NCBI GenBank assembly: GCA_023101725.1
Contig: JALJCO010008667.1
Coordinates: 1-64,000 of the forward strand
From: Atherinomorus stipes
Lineage: Eukaryota > Chordata > Actinopteri > Atheriniformes > Atherinidae
Reading direction: 5' to 3'
Length of the DNA stretch: 64,000 nt
Of the stretch, positions 1 through 57,197 are shown one piece after another. The notes under the pieces are model-generated. The model made no database searches. It saw nothing but the letters and a program-made list of their open reading frames with translations, and was not told the DNA's origin. Within the stretch, counting starts at the first letter, position 1, and each line of letters opens with the position of its first letter. Made by a program: the position numbers and the translations under genes.

Positions 1-229
1 GCGCATTCCAGAATTTTTTTTTTTTAAGGCTTTAATATAAGCTTTAATATAATATTTTAAGGCTTTTATAACGCTTTAATTATATCTTAAACTTAATAAA
101 TGAGGATAAAGTGTTTTTTAGTGGCTTTACTTCTCCATTGAATCAAACCACCTAGTAGCCTACAGTCTCAAAATCAGCCTTGTTTAATGAGAAGATTGTA
201 TGAACTTTTAATATGGCATGGTCCTGGAT

Positions 230-441
230 ATAATCGCCAATGGCTTCATCAATTCATCGGGAAATTAGGGATCTGCATTTTTACCCAGAGCAGTGGGCTG
301 CTACTTCAGGTGCCTGGGGAGCAGTTGGTGGGGGTTAAGGACCTTGCTCAGGGGTCCACAGTCGCTCACCTGAATGTTGTGTCAGGGACTCGAACCTGGG
401 TCCTCCGCGCCAAAGCCCACAACGCTACCACTAGGCTACCC
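230..441 (-). mobile_element. tRNA-derived SINE
   Basis: On the minus strand the block starts near 441 with a tRNA-like head, GGGTAGCCTAGTGGTAGCG (A box), and has a perfect B box GGTTCGAGTCC at 386-396. It continues into CCCTGAGCAAGGTCCTTAACCC, a body sequence shared by many fish tRNA-derived SINEs. The head cannot fold into a complete mature tRNA and has no tRNA 3' end, so this is a SINE and not a tRNA gene. The 3' tail boundary is unclear. Confidence 0.75.
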
Positions 442-548
442 AATTTTGTGGGGAGCTCAGTAATTCATTTTACAAAATAATGAGCCACAATTTTTACTAA
501 TATCAGGTACTAATTTAGCGTAATATATCTTGTCGTCTTGTATGGCCT

Positions 549-775
549 TCACTCACAGCACCCACCGGTAGAAAAGTAGATCGGCGCCTCTGATAGAAAG
601 GCAACCCCGTCTCCGCCATTATATAGATGCACGCCACAGGGCAACTCAACGTAATATCTTCTAAAGGAGTCAAAGTGATACAGAAATTTTAACTGTGAGT
701 AAATGCACATATAAACTTCTAGAAATAAGGTCCAGGTTGAAAAAAAAAAGTTATCCTTTAAGTAAAAAAAAAAGT
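549..775. repeat. interspersed repeat, second copy near 52440-52655
   Basis: Shares long stretches with 52440-52655 in the same orientation, for example GAGTCAAAGTGATACAGAAA and CTAGAAATAAG(G/A)TCCAGGTT, both ending at a CATCCTTTAA- or TTATCCTTTAA-like terminus. Likely a small non-autonomous DNA element. No coding potential. Confidence 0.65.
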
Positions 776-779
776 TCAT

Positions 780-2027
780 CAGGTTACAAAGAAAAGTACA
801 TCAAATTTTTGGTAAATGGACAAAATTGTAAGGGACTTATTTCATCTGTTTGGCTGAATTTTTTAAAATAATTGCTTTGGCAACACTGAAAATTCCTACA
901 TGGGCCAATTAATGTTAAAAGAAAATTTGTGTTTACACCCCCCTTTCTTAGAAAAAGTGTCATATTTTCATCAGTTCAACTCACACATCACATCATACAA
1001 ACAAAAATGAATTCTGTCAACAAACTACGATCTCTTTTCATAAAACCAGATTCATTTAAACAGATTTATTCAGGCTATCATGACATCAATAAATACAAAT
1101 GCATACTTTTCATGACACTAAAATTACACGGTGCACAAGTTGACATAATGCTGGTGGCACAGTTTCATCATACGTGGAGCAGAGATCTGAATGAGGGACG
1201 GTACATGCCTCCCCCCCACCAAACAAAAATAATAATGCTCTATTTCTCTGCAACTTGCAGATACAGTCATAGCTAGCTGATGAATACTGTTGAAATTATA
1301 TACACAATGAAACTTTTCACAAAACATGGTGCAACATTAATTTAAAGACTGAAACAAACCGAATACTCTATACACAAGCAGTTATCTCTATCTACATTAT
1401 CTACCATTTAGAGAAAGAAACGTCCATTCACAGATGTCGAGCCTTCTAAGTCACGGACAACCTCCGTGAAAAAGACTGAAAAAGTTTGGAAAATGTGAGT
1501 CCAGAGGAGGATGTTGTCATTTTTCAGCATCGAATCAAATTCAGGTAAGGATTATTGAACCTTTACGTTGCCATGGAAACATGCTTCTGTGATGGAAAAG
1601 GTGGAAATGTGAACCAATATGCTGTCTGATGACGCTGAGGCATGTTCACTGACAGCACCGGTGCATCTGAGTGCAGGAATAAACAGAGGCGAGATCGTGC
1701 ACGGAATTTCATTCCATGTCTGTAGTTTCGTGCTTCAGCCCTGAGGTGCAAAACAAATGAAGAAACAGCGAGCAAAAAAGAAAAGCACATCCTTTTATCA
1801 GGTTCCTCTGCTTCAGTCAGTTAAAAAAGGGGAAAACTAGACTATAAATAAAAGCAACAACATTCCAATAAATGTGTTGCAAAATGCTAAAAGAAAAACA
1901 AACAATGATACATAGAATTTTATAGAACATGACAAAAGATTTCAGAAAACATTTGGGAACATTTTGCAGAAAATAACACGAGGCTGCGGCTTCATGCTCC
2001 AGATTTCTTAACTTCGCTGTGGTGTTC
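780..2027. other. AT-rich sequence, no gene recognised
   Basis: Low-complexity-poor, AT-rich sequence with only short open frames in both strands. It could be distal 3' UTR of sema3c or intergenic DNA. Nothing specific can be supported. Confidence 0.4.
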
Positions 2028-2100
2028 TAGTTGCCTGCTCACCAGCCATGTATAAGATACACCGCAAGTCAGTCCCCCCGTTGGAAAGTGGAGTCTTTTT
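2028..2100. mobile_element. fragment of the 35091-35674 transposon family
   Basis: Contains ACCAGCCATGTATAAGATAC followed by CAAGTCAGTC, closely matching the terminal inverted repeat of the element inserted in the Tc1 copy at 35091-35674. Only one end is visible here. Confidence 0.6.
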
Positions 2101-2139
2101 GTCATCTTTTGCCAAAAACTGTTCAGTTTTTTTCTTTTA

Positions 2140-3677
2140 TTAAAGGTGCATTGCGCAAGTTTAAATGCTAAATAGTATTTTTTTCTTTCCTCCACATGCT
2201 CTAACAACTGCCAGATGTGTAGAATGAACTGATCTCGCTTCACTGCACTCGTCTCTAATACTGTTTCTGCTCAATGCGAGAGTTTCGGGTACGAAGCCTC
2301 GAGGGGGCGCATGTGGGGGAGACGAGCTGCGCGTTCTCTTTCGCCTGGCTGCGCCGGTGTCGTATTCTGCCACCTCAGGTCCGCGCATGTGGAGACAACG
2401 CTAACTGCTGCTAATAGATGGAGAGCAGGTGCCTCTCAAACCCCAACTCAGACTCCAGTAAGACAAAGAAGAAAAGTTTTGTCTTGTGAGACAGAAGAGA
2501 ACCAAACTGGTGTCTGACCCATAGACCGTTAATAGAGACAGACGTAGAATCTGGTTATGTCTGAATAGAGAAAAGTTAAGCTAGTTGGGCGTGTCCCACC
2601 CACTTCCGCCCTGGGCTAAATGCAAACCGAGCTAACTCAAAACTAACAGGAGCTAACGAAGATTAGCCTCCCAAGTGGCGGGATAAAGCTAAGACATGTT
2701 TGGACTTGCTGTTGGCTGCTAAAAACCACCATTTTGCTACTTTGCTTCAGAGTGAGACCTTACCGAGAGCAAACAAGGAGCTAACAGCTAGCCACCGGCC
2801 GGCAGTCAATCAGGAGGACACGCCCCTAATTATGTGTAACTTCAAGATGAAATAACATGTAAATGGATGAGTTATAAAAAAAATTCCCTCCCCTCACAGT
2901 TGACATGAAGGCAAACTTGACCTATTAAACCTAAAATGACTTTTTGAACCAGACTATAAACATGTTTATTTCTGCTGTGAAGTTGGTCTTTTTAACATTG
3001 GAGTCTGTGGGGATTTGCTCTGTTTTGGAGCCTCTAGTGGATGAAGAAGGAATTACAATTAAAAACTTAACTTCCTGGTTTCACACTTTTCCAGCAGAGT
3101 CCTTGGTCCCCCCCCCCCCTCTTTAAAAAAAAAAAAAAAAAGAGGAGCTCTGTCTGCTCTGGGAATAAAACGGACCCCCAGTTGGCTTTCGTCCCACTAA
3201 CAGCGTAAATGTGATGTATGACAGAAATAAGGATGCATAATATTGCAATGCTAAGTTTTAAGCATGTAAGTGCGGCAGTATGGCAGCTATATGACTGTTC
3301 CTGGGGAACAGATACACTCTGGCCACTTGTTAAATTTAGTTTATGCATAAATTTTATAAGTTAATCGTGGTCTCAGACTGTAAATTTAGATATTTGAAGT
3401 AAAAGCCAGCGTTAGCCTGTTGTTACCGTTAGCATACAGTCTGTCAGTTTACTCAACGATCAAACCGTAAACAACTTGCAGATTTATAACTTTATTATTT
3501 CAGTAGACATTGTGTTTCTAACTCTGAACTCAGACTGAATGTAATGTGGGTTAAACTAATAAAGACCAACTCCGTCGAAGCAGCTCATGCGTGTGCACGA
3601 CATTAGCGTCACTCCACTTGTCGCCAGAGGGGGCAAACTTCTGGAAAAAAGCTGAAACTTGCGCTGTTCTCCTTTAA
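2140..3677. mobile_element. TTAA-target non-autonomous DNA transposon
   Basis: Bounded by TTAA on both sides with related ends: TTAAAGGTGCATTGCGCAAG on the left and, reversed, TTAAAGGAGAACAGCGCAAG on the right. No transposase frame. TTAA targets are used by Kolobok and piggyBac superfamilies. An inner block at about 2685-3065 is shared, inverted, with 55545-55925. It includes a C10 run next to an A17 run (3107-3141). Confidence 0.6.
2685..3065. repeat. repeat block inverted relative to 55545-55925
   Basis: Reverse-complement similarity over about 380 bp to 55545-55925, for example GGGGATTTGCTCTGTTTTGGAG and the AACATGTTTATTTCTGCTGTG segment. Shows an interspersed family with at least two copies in this window. 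Confidence 0.8.
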
Positions 3678-3839
3678 ATATTTGCATTATGGAAGTATCA
3701 TTTTCAATGTGAAATATTTGCATTTTGTTATGTTTTGCAAAATGTTCTTGTCGTTTCTGTTATGTTACAGCATTTGTCACCTCAGGGCCACCATAGTTAA
3801 CATCTCTCTGGGTAAAATCAGCAGTGGAGGAACAGTTTG

Positions 3840-4501
3840 GCCTCAGATTGTTGCACAACATCCTTTATTGGAACTATTTGTCCTCTGGACCTTCATTTCT
3901 GTGTAAACATTATGATATTACCATTCATGAGTCCATAAAGACCCTGTAGTTTAATTGGAATAGACTATTTTACTAGTTAAAAGTAAACATTCAAATAGGG
4001 GGGTAATCTAATAAGCTAACATATTTCTTATCCTAAAACTCACCATCATTAAACATCTGTCTCCCTTTTCATTCACCACTACTTAATCGGCTGATGTAAA
4101 TGTTCCTCTTCCAACAAAAAGGAACAAACCCGCTGTGAGATCATCTCCAGCTGGTTAATTTTCCACCAATAATGTAAGATAAGACAGCGGAGTCTCAAAG
4201 TGTATTATTCTGTGTACTAAAGCTGAGACTGCAGCTTATTAATGGCAGCCATAACATGTCCACTTCACTTCATGCTGCGACCGTCACAAATCAGTGGCCC
4301 GTGGCTGCCTGTGTGGTTATGAAATGTCACAGCCATCTGGTCAGAGTACCTCATGCAAGACAGTTATTCCCCAAACCCACGCCCTGGTTCCACTGTACGT
4401 CCTCAATGCAGCTCTGCAGCGGAGACGAGAGCAGGGGTCTGAAGGGTGAAGGATTAGAGGAAGGTGTGCGTATCAGTTTCTGCAGCTGCAAGCTCCCTGC
4501 G
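3840..4501 (-). other. sema3c: probable sema3c 3' UTR
   Basis: Sequence just downstream of the stop with no open frame or recognised repeat. The first AATAAA on the minus strand is at 3864-3869 (TTTATT on the plus strand), followed by a TG-rich stretch, so a cleavage site near 3840-3850 is plausible. A TTAA-type transposon begins shortly beyond (3677). Longer UTR isoforms reaching 900-2000 cannot be excluded. Confidence 0.4.
3864..3869 (-). terminator. candidate polyadenylation signal AATAAA
   Basis: AATAAA on the minus strand, 633 nt past the sema3c stop and the nearest one to it. The downstream minus sequence GGATGTTGTG is moderately GT-rich. This is inferred only; no transcript evidence is available. 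Confidence 0.35.
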
Positions 4502-48443
<43,942 letters not shown>

Positions 48444-49113
48444 CTGAGAGACACACAGAGGAGAAATGATAAGCTGGCATGGAGGAAAGTATCTCTTTTT
48501 CCACTCAGACTCAAACAGAGAGACAATCTGAAAAGAAAACTCTTTTAGAATTTGGCTGCTGTTCTTTAAACATGCTGATCTCTGATGGAAATACTCAGAA
48601 AGGATTTGCAGCTACGACACAGTCTGCACTACAACAGTTCAAAAAAAGGCTGCTAGAAATTTAAAAGATACCCTTTTTTGTTGAGTCAAGACCGAGTAGT
48701 GCACTTAACCACCTCTGTAGACACACATGCAGCTCGGAGAATAAGCTGGTTTACACACGGCTGTAGTCATGACCACTTAAGGTGATTCCCAGACGAGATA
48801 AAGTCTAAGTTTACAGATTAACTTAAGACCGAGACCAAACAGGCTTTGAGCCAAGTCGAGACGGAAGCCAAAGAAATAAAGCAGTGCAGTTAATATTCCT
48901 GGAACTACTTAGTTTAAGTCAACAGGGATCATTCTGCTCATTCAGTGCAGGTGTTAGGATTGGGACATGTTTAAAATGTGGTGGGGGGGCAGAAAGGGGT
49001 CCATCAGCTGATTTACTGGACAGAAAAGGATCACTTTAAACCAAGAGTCAAAAAATGAAGTGTTTATAATGTCATCACAGCATCTGCATCAATTATATGA
49101 TAGAATATAAAGT
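48444..49113. other. sema3c intron 1, no feature recognised
   Basis: Sequence upstream of exon 2. I searched the minus strand from here to 64000 for a signal-peptide exon ending in phase 1 and found no convincing match. Confidence 0.4.
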
Positions 49114-49563
49114 TGTGCTTGAAATTTTACATCACCTCCCCTAAAGAAAGGCCAAATTTAGAATAATTATTCAAATAAGAAGAAACTCAAAAAAGTCATA
49201 AATAAAAAAAAAGGAGAAAATGCTAAATTGTAATTTAGTAAAATAAATTCTGAATGAAAAAAAAATAATAAAAAAAAACTGTCCTGGACAAATTAGAGTG
49301 CTTTGCTCATGAACAGCACCTGTCAACAGGTGCAGACGTCTGATTGGACGTTACAGAAAACACCTGATTTCAGCGATTGGCTCAAAGTGTTGCTCAACAA
49401 CATGTTTAGTTTTTTATATTTCTGTTGAACCAAATTTCAAAATCAACGCCGTGATGTTCATAGACTCTTTATTTATTATTACTTTTGTCAATTTCAACTT
49501 ATTTCACTGACAGATTATTTTTTTCTGTCTTTAACGGATGGGCTGTAAACTTTCAAGCACATC
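49114..49563. mobile_element. mariner-like MITE
   Basis: Ends TGTGCTTGAAATTTTACA and, reversed, TGTGCTTGAAAGTTTACA. The interior shares CAGACGTCTGATTGGAC and ATTTCTGTTGAACCA with 31010-31390. Confidence 0.7.
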
Positions 49564-50104
49564 TGTAAATACAAAACATAAGAAAACGCTTTAAAGAAGA
49601 GAATTAACCAACCAAACAAATTTCTGAAATGTTTTGCTGAAGAATTGAACTCAATTACTACAGCGTTTTCTTATGTTGTCTATTTACATTCTTGCTGTGT
49701 GTTGTGTTTTACATCATGAAAGCCTGATGAGTCGCCTTGACAACATGAGGATAATGTTTCTCTGATGAACAACACAGCTGTTCTATCAGCTTAGATCAAA
49801 TAAATCACCTATTATGTGTGTTTTCAACACGATATCATTGTTTCAGTCTTATCATTTCACAATTTTTATTAATCCCAATACATCACAACGCCTTTAGTTC
49901 CAAGAACAGATGCAAGACTTTGCTGCATTTAAGCCTGGCGATGACTCAACCTGATCTCCAGTGTGTTACCGCTCAGCACGAGATGTCTGTTTCACCAGAG
50001 CATAGAGCACAGGTCTGCAACCTGCGGAGCAACAACTGGCTCTTTGCACCTTCCACAATGGCCCTCAATGCCATTGGCTAATAAAAGAACCAACTTATGT
50101 TTGT

Positions 50105-50590
50105 ACATACACTGTAAAAAAGTATCTGCATAATTTACAGTGAAAAACCGGCAGCTGTGGTTGATTTTTTTCATTGTAAAAGTTACAGTGAGAATGTAGA
50201 GGATATTACAGTATGCCATTTTGGCACCTATAAATTTTGCAGTACAGAGTTATTTATTTAAGGTATTTACTTAAAATAATAATAAAAACTGTACAAAAAT
50301 GTTTTACAAAAAAAAAATATTTGCACAATTCATAGTGACAAACTGACAGCTTATCACACTGTAAATCACAGTGGCAATGCATTCATTATTATTATGGTAT
50401 GCCATTTTGGTAACTGTAACTTCAGCAGTAAACAATTATTTATTCATGGTAGTGTGCTGCAAAAATAACAGTTAATACTGAAAAACTGGCAGCTGTAGTT
50501 GACACCTTTTTACTGTATTTTTCATAGTGAAAAACTGGCGACTGCAGATGACAGTTTCACTGTAAAATCTATAGTCCAGATTTATCTCTT
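50105..50590. repeat. degenerate repeat of TTACAGTGAAAAACNGGCAGCTG units
   Basis: At least four diverged units (near 50140, 50330, 50480 and 50525) with TACAGT... AAACTGGCAGCTG and flanking GTATGCCATTTTGG motifs (50210, 50398). Likely a DNA transposon relic or amplified subunit. Confidence 0.6.
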
Positions 50591-51516
50591 AGTTAGTTAC
50601 TGGGGGTTTCTCTGCAGTCTACAGGCTGCACATGCACCGCCACAGTATAGCTGAGAAGAGCAGCTAGCTACCGAGACACCAACAAACTTCAATCCACGAA
50701 ACTCTGAACTTACAGAATAATCGCTAGTTTGTTCATTCTACTGTACTTAAAGTATTGGTGAAATGAAGGAGTTCTGCTGCAGATAATGTCTTATTCACCT
50801 TGTTCAGGAAATCAGGATGGGTGCCGCCATTTTGTCCTACAACTTCCAGCTAGTCAGTGTTGCGTAGTCTATCCCTGCCTCCGCAGCAGTTCCGAGGATG
50901 AGCTACATGAACAGATTTAATGCTATTTAATGCTGTAAGTGTTCAAACACGAGCAGCATTCATTGCTTTGTCTGGGGGTGCCGCAACAACTGGAACGAGA
51001 GAATCTGACACTTTTTAGATTCTATCACCATTTCTGCCCCGACAGCTAACGGTGCTAGCCTTGGCTGCTAACAGGAGTAGCTGCTCTCTAGTGGTGGACT
51101 CTGCTTTATTCTGTATTTACAGTCTATGCTCTAAAGCAGCTTTGATAATCAGTTCAGTGCCTTTTGTAGGATTTTAGCTTTCAGATGAGGCATAACATGA
51201 TCATATTTACAGTCATGTCCTTAAAACAACTTTGGCTTCTAACTGCCCTAATATAGCTAACTTAGCATGATGGTTTACATTAACAACAACAACACAGAGC
51301 ATCGGCTCAAAGAAATTATCGCGACCTAGCAGAATAATAATTGTAGTGATCATAAAGTCCCATTTTGTTCAAATAAACATCCCATCCATCCAGATATTAG
51401 CCGACACAGTGAAAAGGGTCAATATGGCAGCTGCGTGGCTGCAGGACCGTCCCATCCCTGCCACACCGGAGCATCCCGGTGTCTCCACGCTCCATTAGCT
51501 CGTACAGAATCCCCGG

Positions 51517-51912
51517 TAGAGATGCAACGATTACCGATAAAATGGTTAATCGTGATAAAATTCCCAACGGTTAGTAACACCGTTTCAAATTTTAATTATC
51601 ATTAAAACCGTGACTGATTACTGCACTTTGAAAAACTCATGATGCTACTTATTGCCTTGAAAAGCATCAACAGTCCCAGTTTGCATTGTTTAGTTTATGA
51701 AAACATGGTGGAAAACAACAAAAGCAGCCACATGGACAGTGCTGTGGAGATTTTTTCCCCTTTAAAAAGAACAAAGTAGACGTCTAGATCCATTTTGGAT
51801 ATTTTTAAAGATGCTGGTGGGGTATTTCAATAATACCGCGATAATAATGATAACCGTGATCATTTTGGTCACAATAACCGTTGTATGAAATTTTCATATC
51901 GTTAAATCCCTA
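51517..51912. mobile_element. hAT MITE with 8-bp target duplication
   Basis: Starts TAGAGATGCAACGATTACCG, ends ATATCGTTAAATCCCTA. Flanks ATCCCCGG and CTCCCCGG agree at seven of eight positions, the expected hAT target length. No transposase. Confidence 0.78.
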
Positions 51913-52439
51913 CTCCCCGGCAAAGTGAGAGGTTGCTGGATGGACTTGGACTGACACTGGCACTGACACTTTTACGCCCTTGAAATTATTTTCTTTTTAT
52001 TTTCAGTAAAATCAGACAGCGTTTTTCACTGTGGTCTGTTATATCTGCTGCGGCAGCGCCCAGAAATCAGCCGATCGCTTCGCTTTCACTTGATTCCTGC
52101 CGTGGCTCATGGCTGCCGTGCTTGGTGACTTATTGTGGAGAGATCTGATTCCCTCAGTACATCTGATCTGAAAGAATGCGGGATGATTATGAGCCAGGCT
52201 GATCAGGGATGGTTCTGCTGGGTGGAGCTTTCCTGGATGGATTTTCATAAGAAAGGCCGAGTTAATACGCCACCGAACATGTTCAGCAGATGGTAGTTCT
52301 AGGAGGCTACCAACAGTTTTCAGGGAAACAGGACTGGTGTTAATGTCATCTTCACTCTGTTATGAGAACTGGGTGAACCAAACATGTTTTCTTGGAGCTT
52401 TTCAGCCAGGTTTTCCATTCTTTCAATGTAATTTTAAGT

Positions 52440-52655
52440 GCTAAGCCAATACGGAAACGCTTCTGTTGAAAAAGTGGGCGGGGCTGAATAAGGTGAATAG
52501 AGAGGCTGCCCTGTCTCTCACATTATGTGGATGCGACTAATCTTAGTATCGCCTGAAAGAGTCAAAGTGATACAGAAATTGTACCGATGAGTAAATTCAC
52601 ATAAAAACTCCTAGAAATAAGATCCAGGTTAAAAAAAAAAAGTCATCCTTTAAAG
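52440..52655. repeat. interspersed repeat, copy of 549-775
   Basis: Same orientation as 549-775; shares GAGTCAAAGTGATACAGAAA and the GATCCAGGTT...CATCCTTTAAAGG end. Confidence 0.65.
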
Positions 52656-52659
52656 GAAA

Positions 52660-55337
52660 AAGTTGACAAACCATACCAACCTATACTGGAAAACCCTTAA
52701 ACACCTTTTTATCTTACAGTGAAGTTGCTGTTGCACTTTCAGCTCACTGTAATCACTGTAAATCCCAATTCCATTTATTGGAAATTCTTTAAGTTTAAAA
52801 AGTTGTGTGGTAATCATTGTTTTCATGTGTTAATTCACGTTTTACAGTTTAACCTCTACTCGCCCATTGAATGATTGCAATATCACTTATCGGATTCTGG
52901 AATAAGTAAAATTTATTCAAATCTAAATTCAATAGACCTTTTAAATATTACACTCACAGTAAATTCTGACTAGTTGGCTTTACTTAAAAAATACACAAAC
53001 TTGCTGCCTTAATAAAACAAGTATTCAGTATTAGGAGCAAAAAAATGTAATAGTAACAAAAAATATTATTCAGTAAGAATCATTGTAAATGAAGATATAC
53101 AAAAAAAATGAAAAATGTGGAATTTGTCAGCTTTCCATCACTTATAATTGTAACATAAAATGAGCAAACATGAGTGGGGACATGGCATTTTGCATGCTTT
53201 TGCTAAAATAAAGATAAATATTCTAAATTGTGTTGATCCTGCATTGATATTATTGTATTTGATCGTAGAGGGAGTTTAACAATGTGAGAAAAACTTTTGG
53301 AAGTGAACATTATCCCTTTTTTTTTTACACAAAATATGGCATACTATGTAATGGGAACTCAAACGGCACCGAATAATAAGAATGACCCAAAATGGTAAAA
53401 GTTTGTAGAATTTTTCTGAACTTGATTAATCTGATTAAGCTGTAGGTGAATGAGGTTGTGCAGAAAACTTGATGCAATTAATTTCACATAAATTACATCA
53501 GTTGCTTCACACAAACTTATTTTTATTTTTTACCAACAGGATGACTTCAAGTTCACCTTAATTAAAATAATTGATGAACTGAGAATTATTCTTATTTTGT
53601 AGCAACTTAGTCTGGGTGGTTTTTTGATAAAATTATCTCTGTGGTGCAGCAGCAGCTGCTGGATATTATAAACAGGAATGAACAAGTTGAGAGCAGTCAC
53701 ATGACACTACCAACATTATTTATAAATCACTTATTTGTGAATTATCTCTGATTTACTGTTAAAAAGAGTAAACTGCATTGTGGGAAATCCGCCTCACCAT
53801 CCCTAATTTCTCTGTACTCAGTTTAATTAAACTGATTCAAATAAGACTGTCAGAAATGGTCTCTGAAAACATCTTTGATTATCAAATTAAGACTGACACA
53901 TATGATCTGTTACATTCCAGATTAATGATATTTGAAGCTGATCACACAATAAATCACCATCGTTTCACTTTTCCTCACTCTTCTAATTAAACAGTAACTC
54001 TGACTCCAAATCATCTTCAGGGATGATACAGTTTATGAACAAAGAAAAAGTCTTTTCCACTCATTAGGTTGTTCACACAGACGGAGTAAACATTCTCAGA
54101 CAGTTATTTTCAGCCTATTTACTGCAGAGAGAGATTTTCCTCAATACCATCAAAGGGCTCCACTGTTGAAGCCAAACTCATGCATATTTATCACTTTTTC
54201 AATCTGCAACGAGAGCAGAGGATGGGAGGAGGGCAGTGTAGATCTACACCCTCCACTTCCTTCTCTCTTTGTATCCCCTCTTCTAATCAACAAACAGGTT
54301 GTCCGGCACGCTACTTCAGCCCCTCGGGCTAAAGTCACATTTTCATTATTGGCATATGCTTTTGAGGCCTTTTGTAAGCATGGAAAGTGTCTTTCTGTGG
54401 CACCCCCTCGCTCTCATCACAACCCTGTAAAGCCTGAAGTGTTTAACTTTCCATAAAGACACGTTAACCACTTTGGGGGCATCCAAGTTTCCCACGACTC
54501 TTCATGCTCCTCTTCAGCTGCGTTTAGATAAACTGCTTTACATCCCAAAGTGAGAGTAAAGTGTTTTTGAACAGCACACACACACAAATGAACCAGAAAA
54601 TAAATTAAACGTGAAGTCTTTTCAAGTTTAGAAACTTCAAGCATCACAGATAGCATCAGGGATCACCGCGTGCCAAAGAAATATTAACCTGGAGCGGCTG
54701 GAGATATTACATCACTGATCTGCCAGAGTGCAAGCATCGAGCCTTAAACCCTCACTAACAACTAATAAAAAAATAGATTGGTCTGCCAATATGATAAGCT
54801 GTTTTATATTAGGCTGAAAATTTGAAAAGAAGTTATTGGATGAGATTTATAGTAACCTTTCACAAGCAAAGCCATCTTATTTAAACACTTAGATGTTTTT
54901 ATTTTCTGCGAAACACAACGGCTGTTTACAATACAGACGTCTGAGAAAAAAGAAAAAGACATAAAAAGGCTCCTGCTGCTTGGTGTTTCATGATGGGCTG
55001 TAAAACCAGGGTAAGGTCCCGGGCCTTATGAGACATCAGCGTCATATTTTGCCTTCTTTGGTTTGCAAGTTTATCAGAGAAAGAAAAACACTGTTTACAT
55101 GATTAACAGGGTGAAAATGTTAACAATACAAAACACAAAACAGAACACAATTTCATAAACCCAGTTTATTCCCAGTGGAACATACAGTAAACATCATATT
55201 TAGAGAGTTATTTGATCATTTCTTGGGAAATATGAGCTTATTTAAAACGATGGCAGCAACATGTCTCAGAAACAGAATGATGTTTCTGGATTACACAGTG
55301 TAACGTTCACAAACGATTTCTGGAAATGTTCTGTGAC
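52660..55337. other. non-coding sequence, no repeat family recognised
   Basis: AT-rich, 2.7 kb. A short stretch at 54150-54660 has more balanced composition and an octamer-like CATGCATATTTA, and could be regulatory, but nothing can be shown. Otherwise empty. Confidence 0.4.
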
Positions 55338-55500
55338 TTGGGTTTCCATTACGCCTGGAATTACACAAAATCTAAATATCACAATTAAAAAACTGCTACA
55401 TTTAGAAAAAACTCAAATCTCGCAAAAAATTTTTACGCTCTCATGAGGCAGTTTTTCGTTTTCCTGATTTTTTTTTGAAAAGTGGAAGTTTTTGTTTCAC
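55338..55500. mobile_element. fragment of the 17341-18266 MITE family
   Basis: GGGTTTCCATTACGCCTGGA then AAATATCACAATTAAAAAACTGC, as in 17345-17400. The right end is absent. Confidence 0.6.
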
Positions 55501-55544
55501 AAGGGCACCCCGGTGGCTGAGCTCCTGGGAGAATTGGTTCTTCC

Positions 55545-55925
55545 TTCATCGCTGAGGCTCCAAAACAGAGCAAATCCCCACAGACTCCCATGTTAAAAAG
55601 ACCAACTTCACAGCAGAAATAAACATGTTTACAGCCTGGTTCAAGACATCATTTTAGGTTTAAAAGGTCAAGTTGACCTTCATGTCAACTGTGAGGGGGG
55701 TGAATTTTTTTATAACTCATCCATTTAGATGTTATTTATTCTTAAAATTACGCATAATTAGGGGCGTGTCCTTTTGATTGACATGTAGCAGACTGGGAGG
55801 CGGCCTGCTGGCCGGTAGCTAACAATTAGCTCCTTGTTTGCTCTCGGTAAGTTCTGTCTGTAGCAGAGTAGCAACATGGTTTTTTTAGTCAACTAATAGT
55901 GTCTAAGCGTGTCTTGTTTGTTGGG
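55545..55925. repeat. repeat block inverted relative to 2685-3065
   Basis: Reverse complement of 2685-3065 at high similarity, including CTCCAAAACAGAGCAAATCC and GCTAACAATTAGCTCCTTG-like sequence. Confidence 0.8.
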
Positions 55926-56574
55926 GGGTTGTGGGGTTTAACCCAGAGTATGTTGGCTGTCAATCATTTGCCCCGAGGCCGCGCTTTGTCCATTTTAGTA
56001 TTTTCCAGGAGTGACGACACACCTGACACGGCAAAGATGGCGATGGTGGGTTATGCTCATCTGGCTGCTTTTTTCTGAGTTGGTGCAACTGGAATGGCAA
56101 CTATACCTGGTAATGATGTCACCAGCTCATGTCTGCTTGGAATTCCAACACTAGTGGAACTGACAAGATCTGCAGGTGGAATTTTTATATTAGATTCTAT
56201 ATTGTGGATTAACTATTAATGAGAGATTTTAAAGGTACATTAGGTAAGAATTACTGACATCTAATGGTAAAAATGGGTATTTGAATGGGTATTGGCCATA
56301 ATTCTCCCAGAGGTAACTACTTTTAATGTTTTTAAGGCATTACTGATCCCAAACATTTCTCTAATTCCCATTAAACAAAGCTGGTAAAGTTCAGCGGGTT
56401 CTCACTTCACACACATTGTTTTGTCCATTTAGGGACACCGTAGTAAAAATGGTGGAACAAATATGGCAGCCTCCATGTATGTACACCCCCAGCAAGTAGT
56501 TATAAATGATTCTCAGAAAATAAACACATTTAATTTATTCTGGTGCAGCGATTACACATCAATACACACCCAAA

Positions 56575-57121
56575 AATAGAGGTACCAATTCGTACTTAAA
56601 AGGGTACAACCCTTGTCGCTGGGGGTGTTTCTTTTTAAGACATTTCTGTACCCTTCGGTCCTGGTCCATTTTTGTACCTTATCAAGCTGTATGACTTAAT
56701 AAAGTACAATTAAACCAATTTTTAAAAAATTAATAAAAGTAAATAAAATAGAGATAATGACAACAATCAAAGATGCTAATAATAAATGATTATTATGTAA
56801 ATATTAGGCCAAACACATATATAATTATACATGCAATTATTACTATGATTGCTATGATTATTATGAAAATCATAATATAATAACTATAATTATACTACTT
56901 TTTAGAGGGACTGCTATTTATAGTTATTGTACAAGCTCCACACATTTTTCAATGCTGCAGGGTTGAAATGGTACAAATTTGTAATTTATATTACTTTGGA
57001 CCCTTTTTCATAGTATAAAGGTACATTTCTGGCCTCATAAAGACCAATATTGTACTTTTGAGAGAACATTTGCCTACAGGTACAGAAATGTACCTGTGTC
57101 GTACCTCTATTTTTGAGTGTG
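56575..57121. mobile_element. nested TA-target MITE
   Basis: Ends CACACCCAAAAATAGAGGTAC and, reversed, CACACTCAAAAATAGAGGTAC (20 of 21 identical), with TA duplicated at 56573-56574 and 57122-57123. Removing it restores the host sequence seen at 28280-29530. Confidence 0.9.
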
Positions 57122-57197
57122 TAGAAACAGTTTTGAATTTAATTTCACATTTTTCTGCCATTGAACTTTGAATTTTTTTTACACACTGTACCTTTAA

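Noticed and set aside
386..441. tRNA gene on the minus strand
   Set aside because: Only A and B boxes are present, merging into a SINE body, with no tRNA 3' end or full cloverleaf.
54130..54175. A possible sema3c first exon ending CCCTTTGATG|GTATTG on the minus strand
   Set aside because: The phase fits (codon 1 base left over), but the upstream frame gives only a short peptide without a signal peptide or the expected VYLTF-like end.
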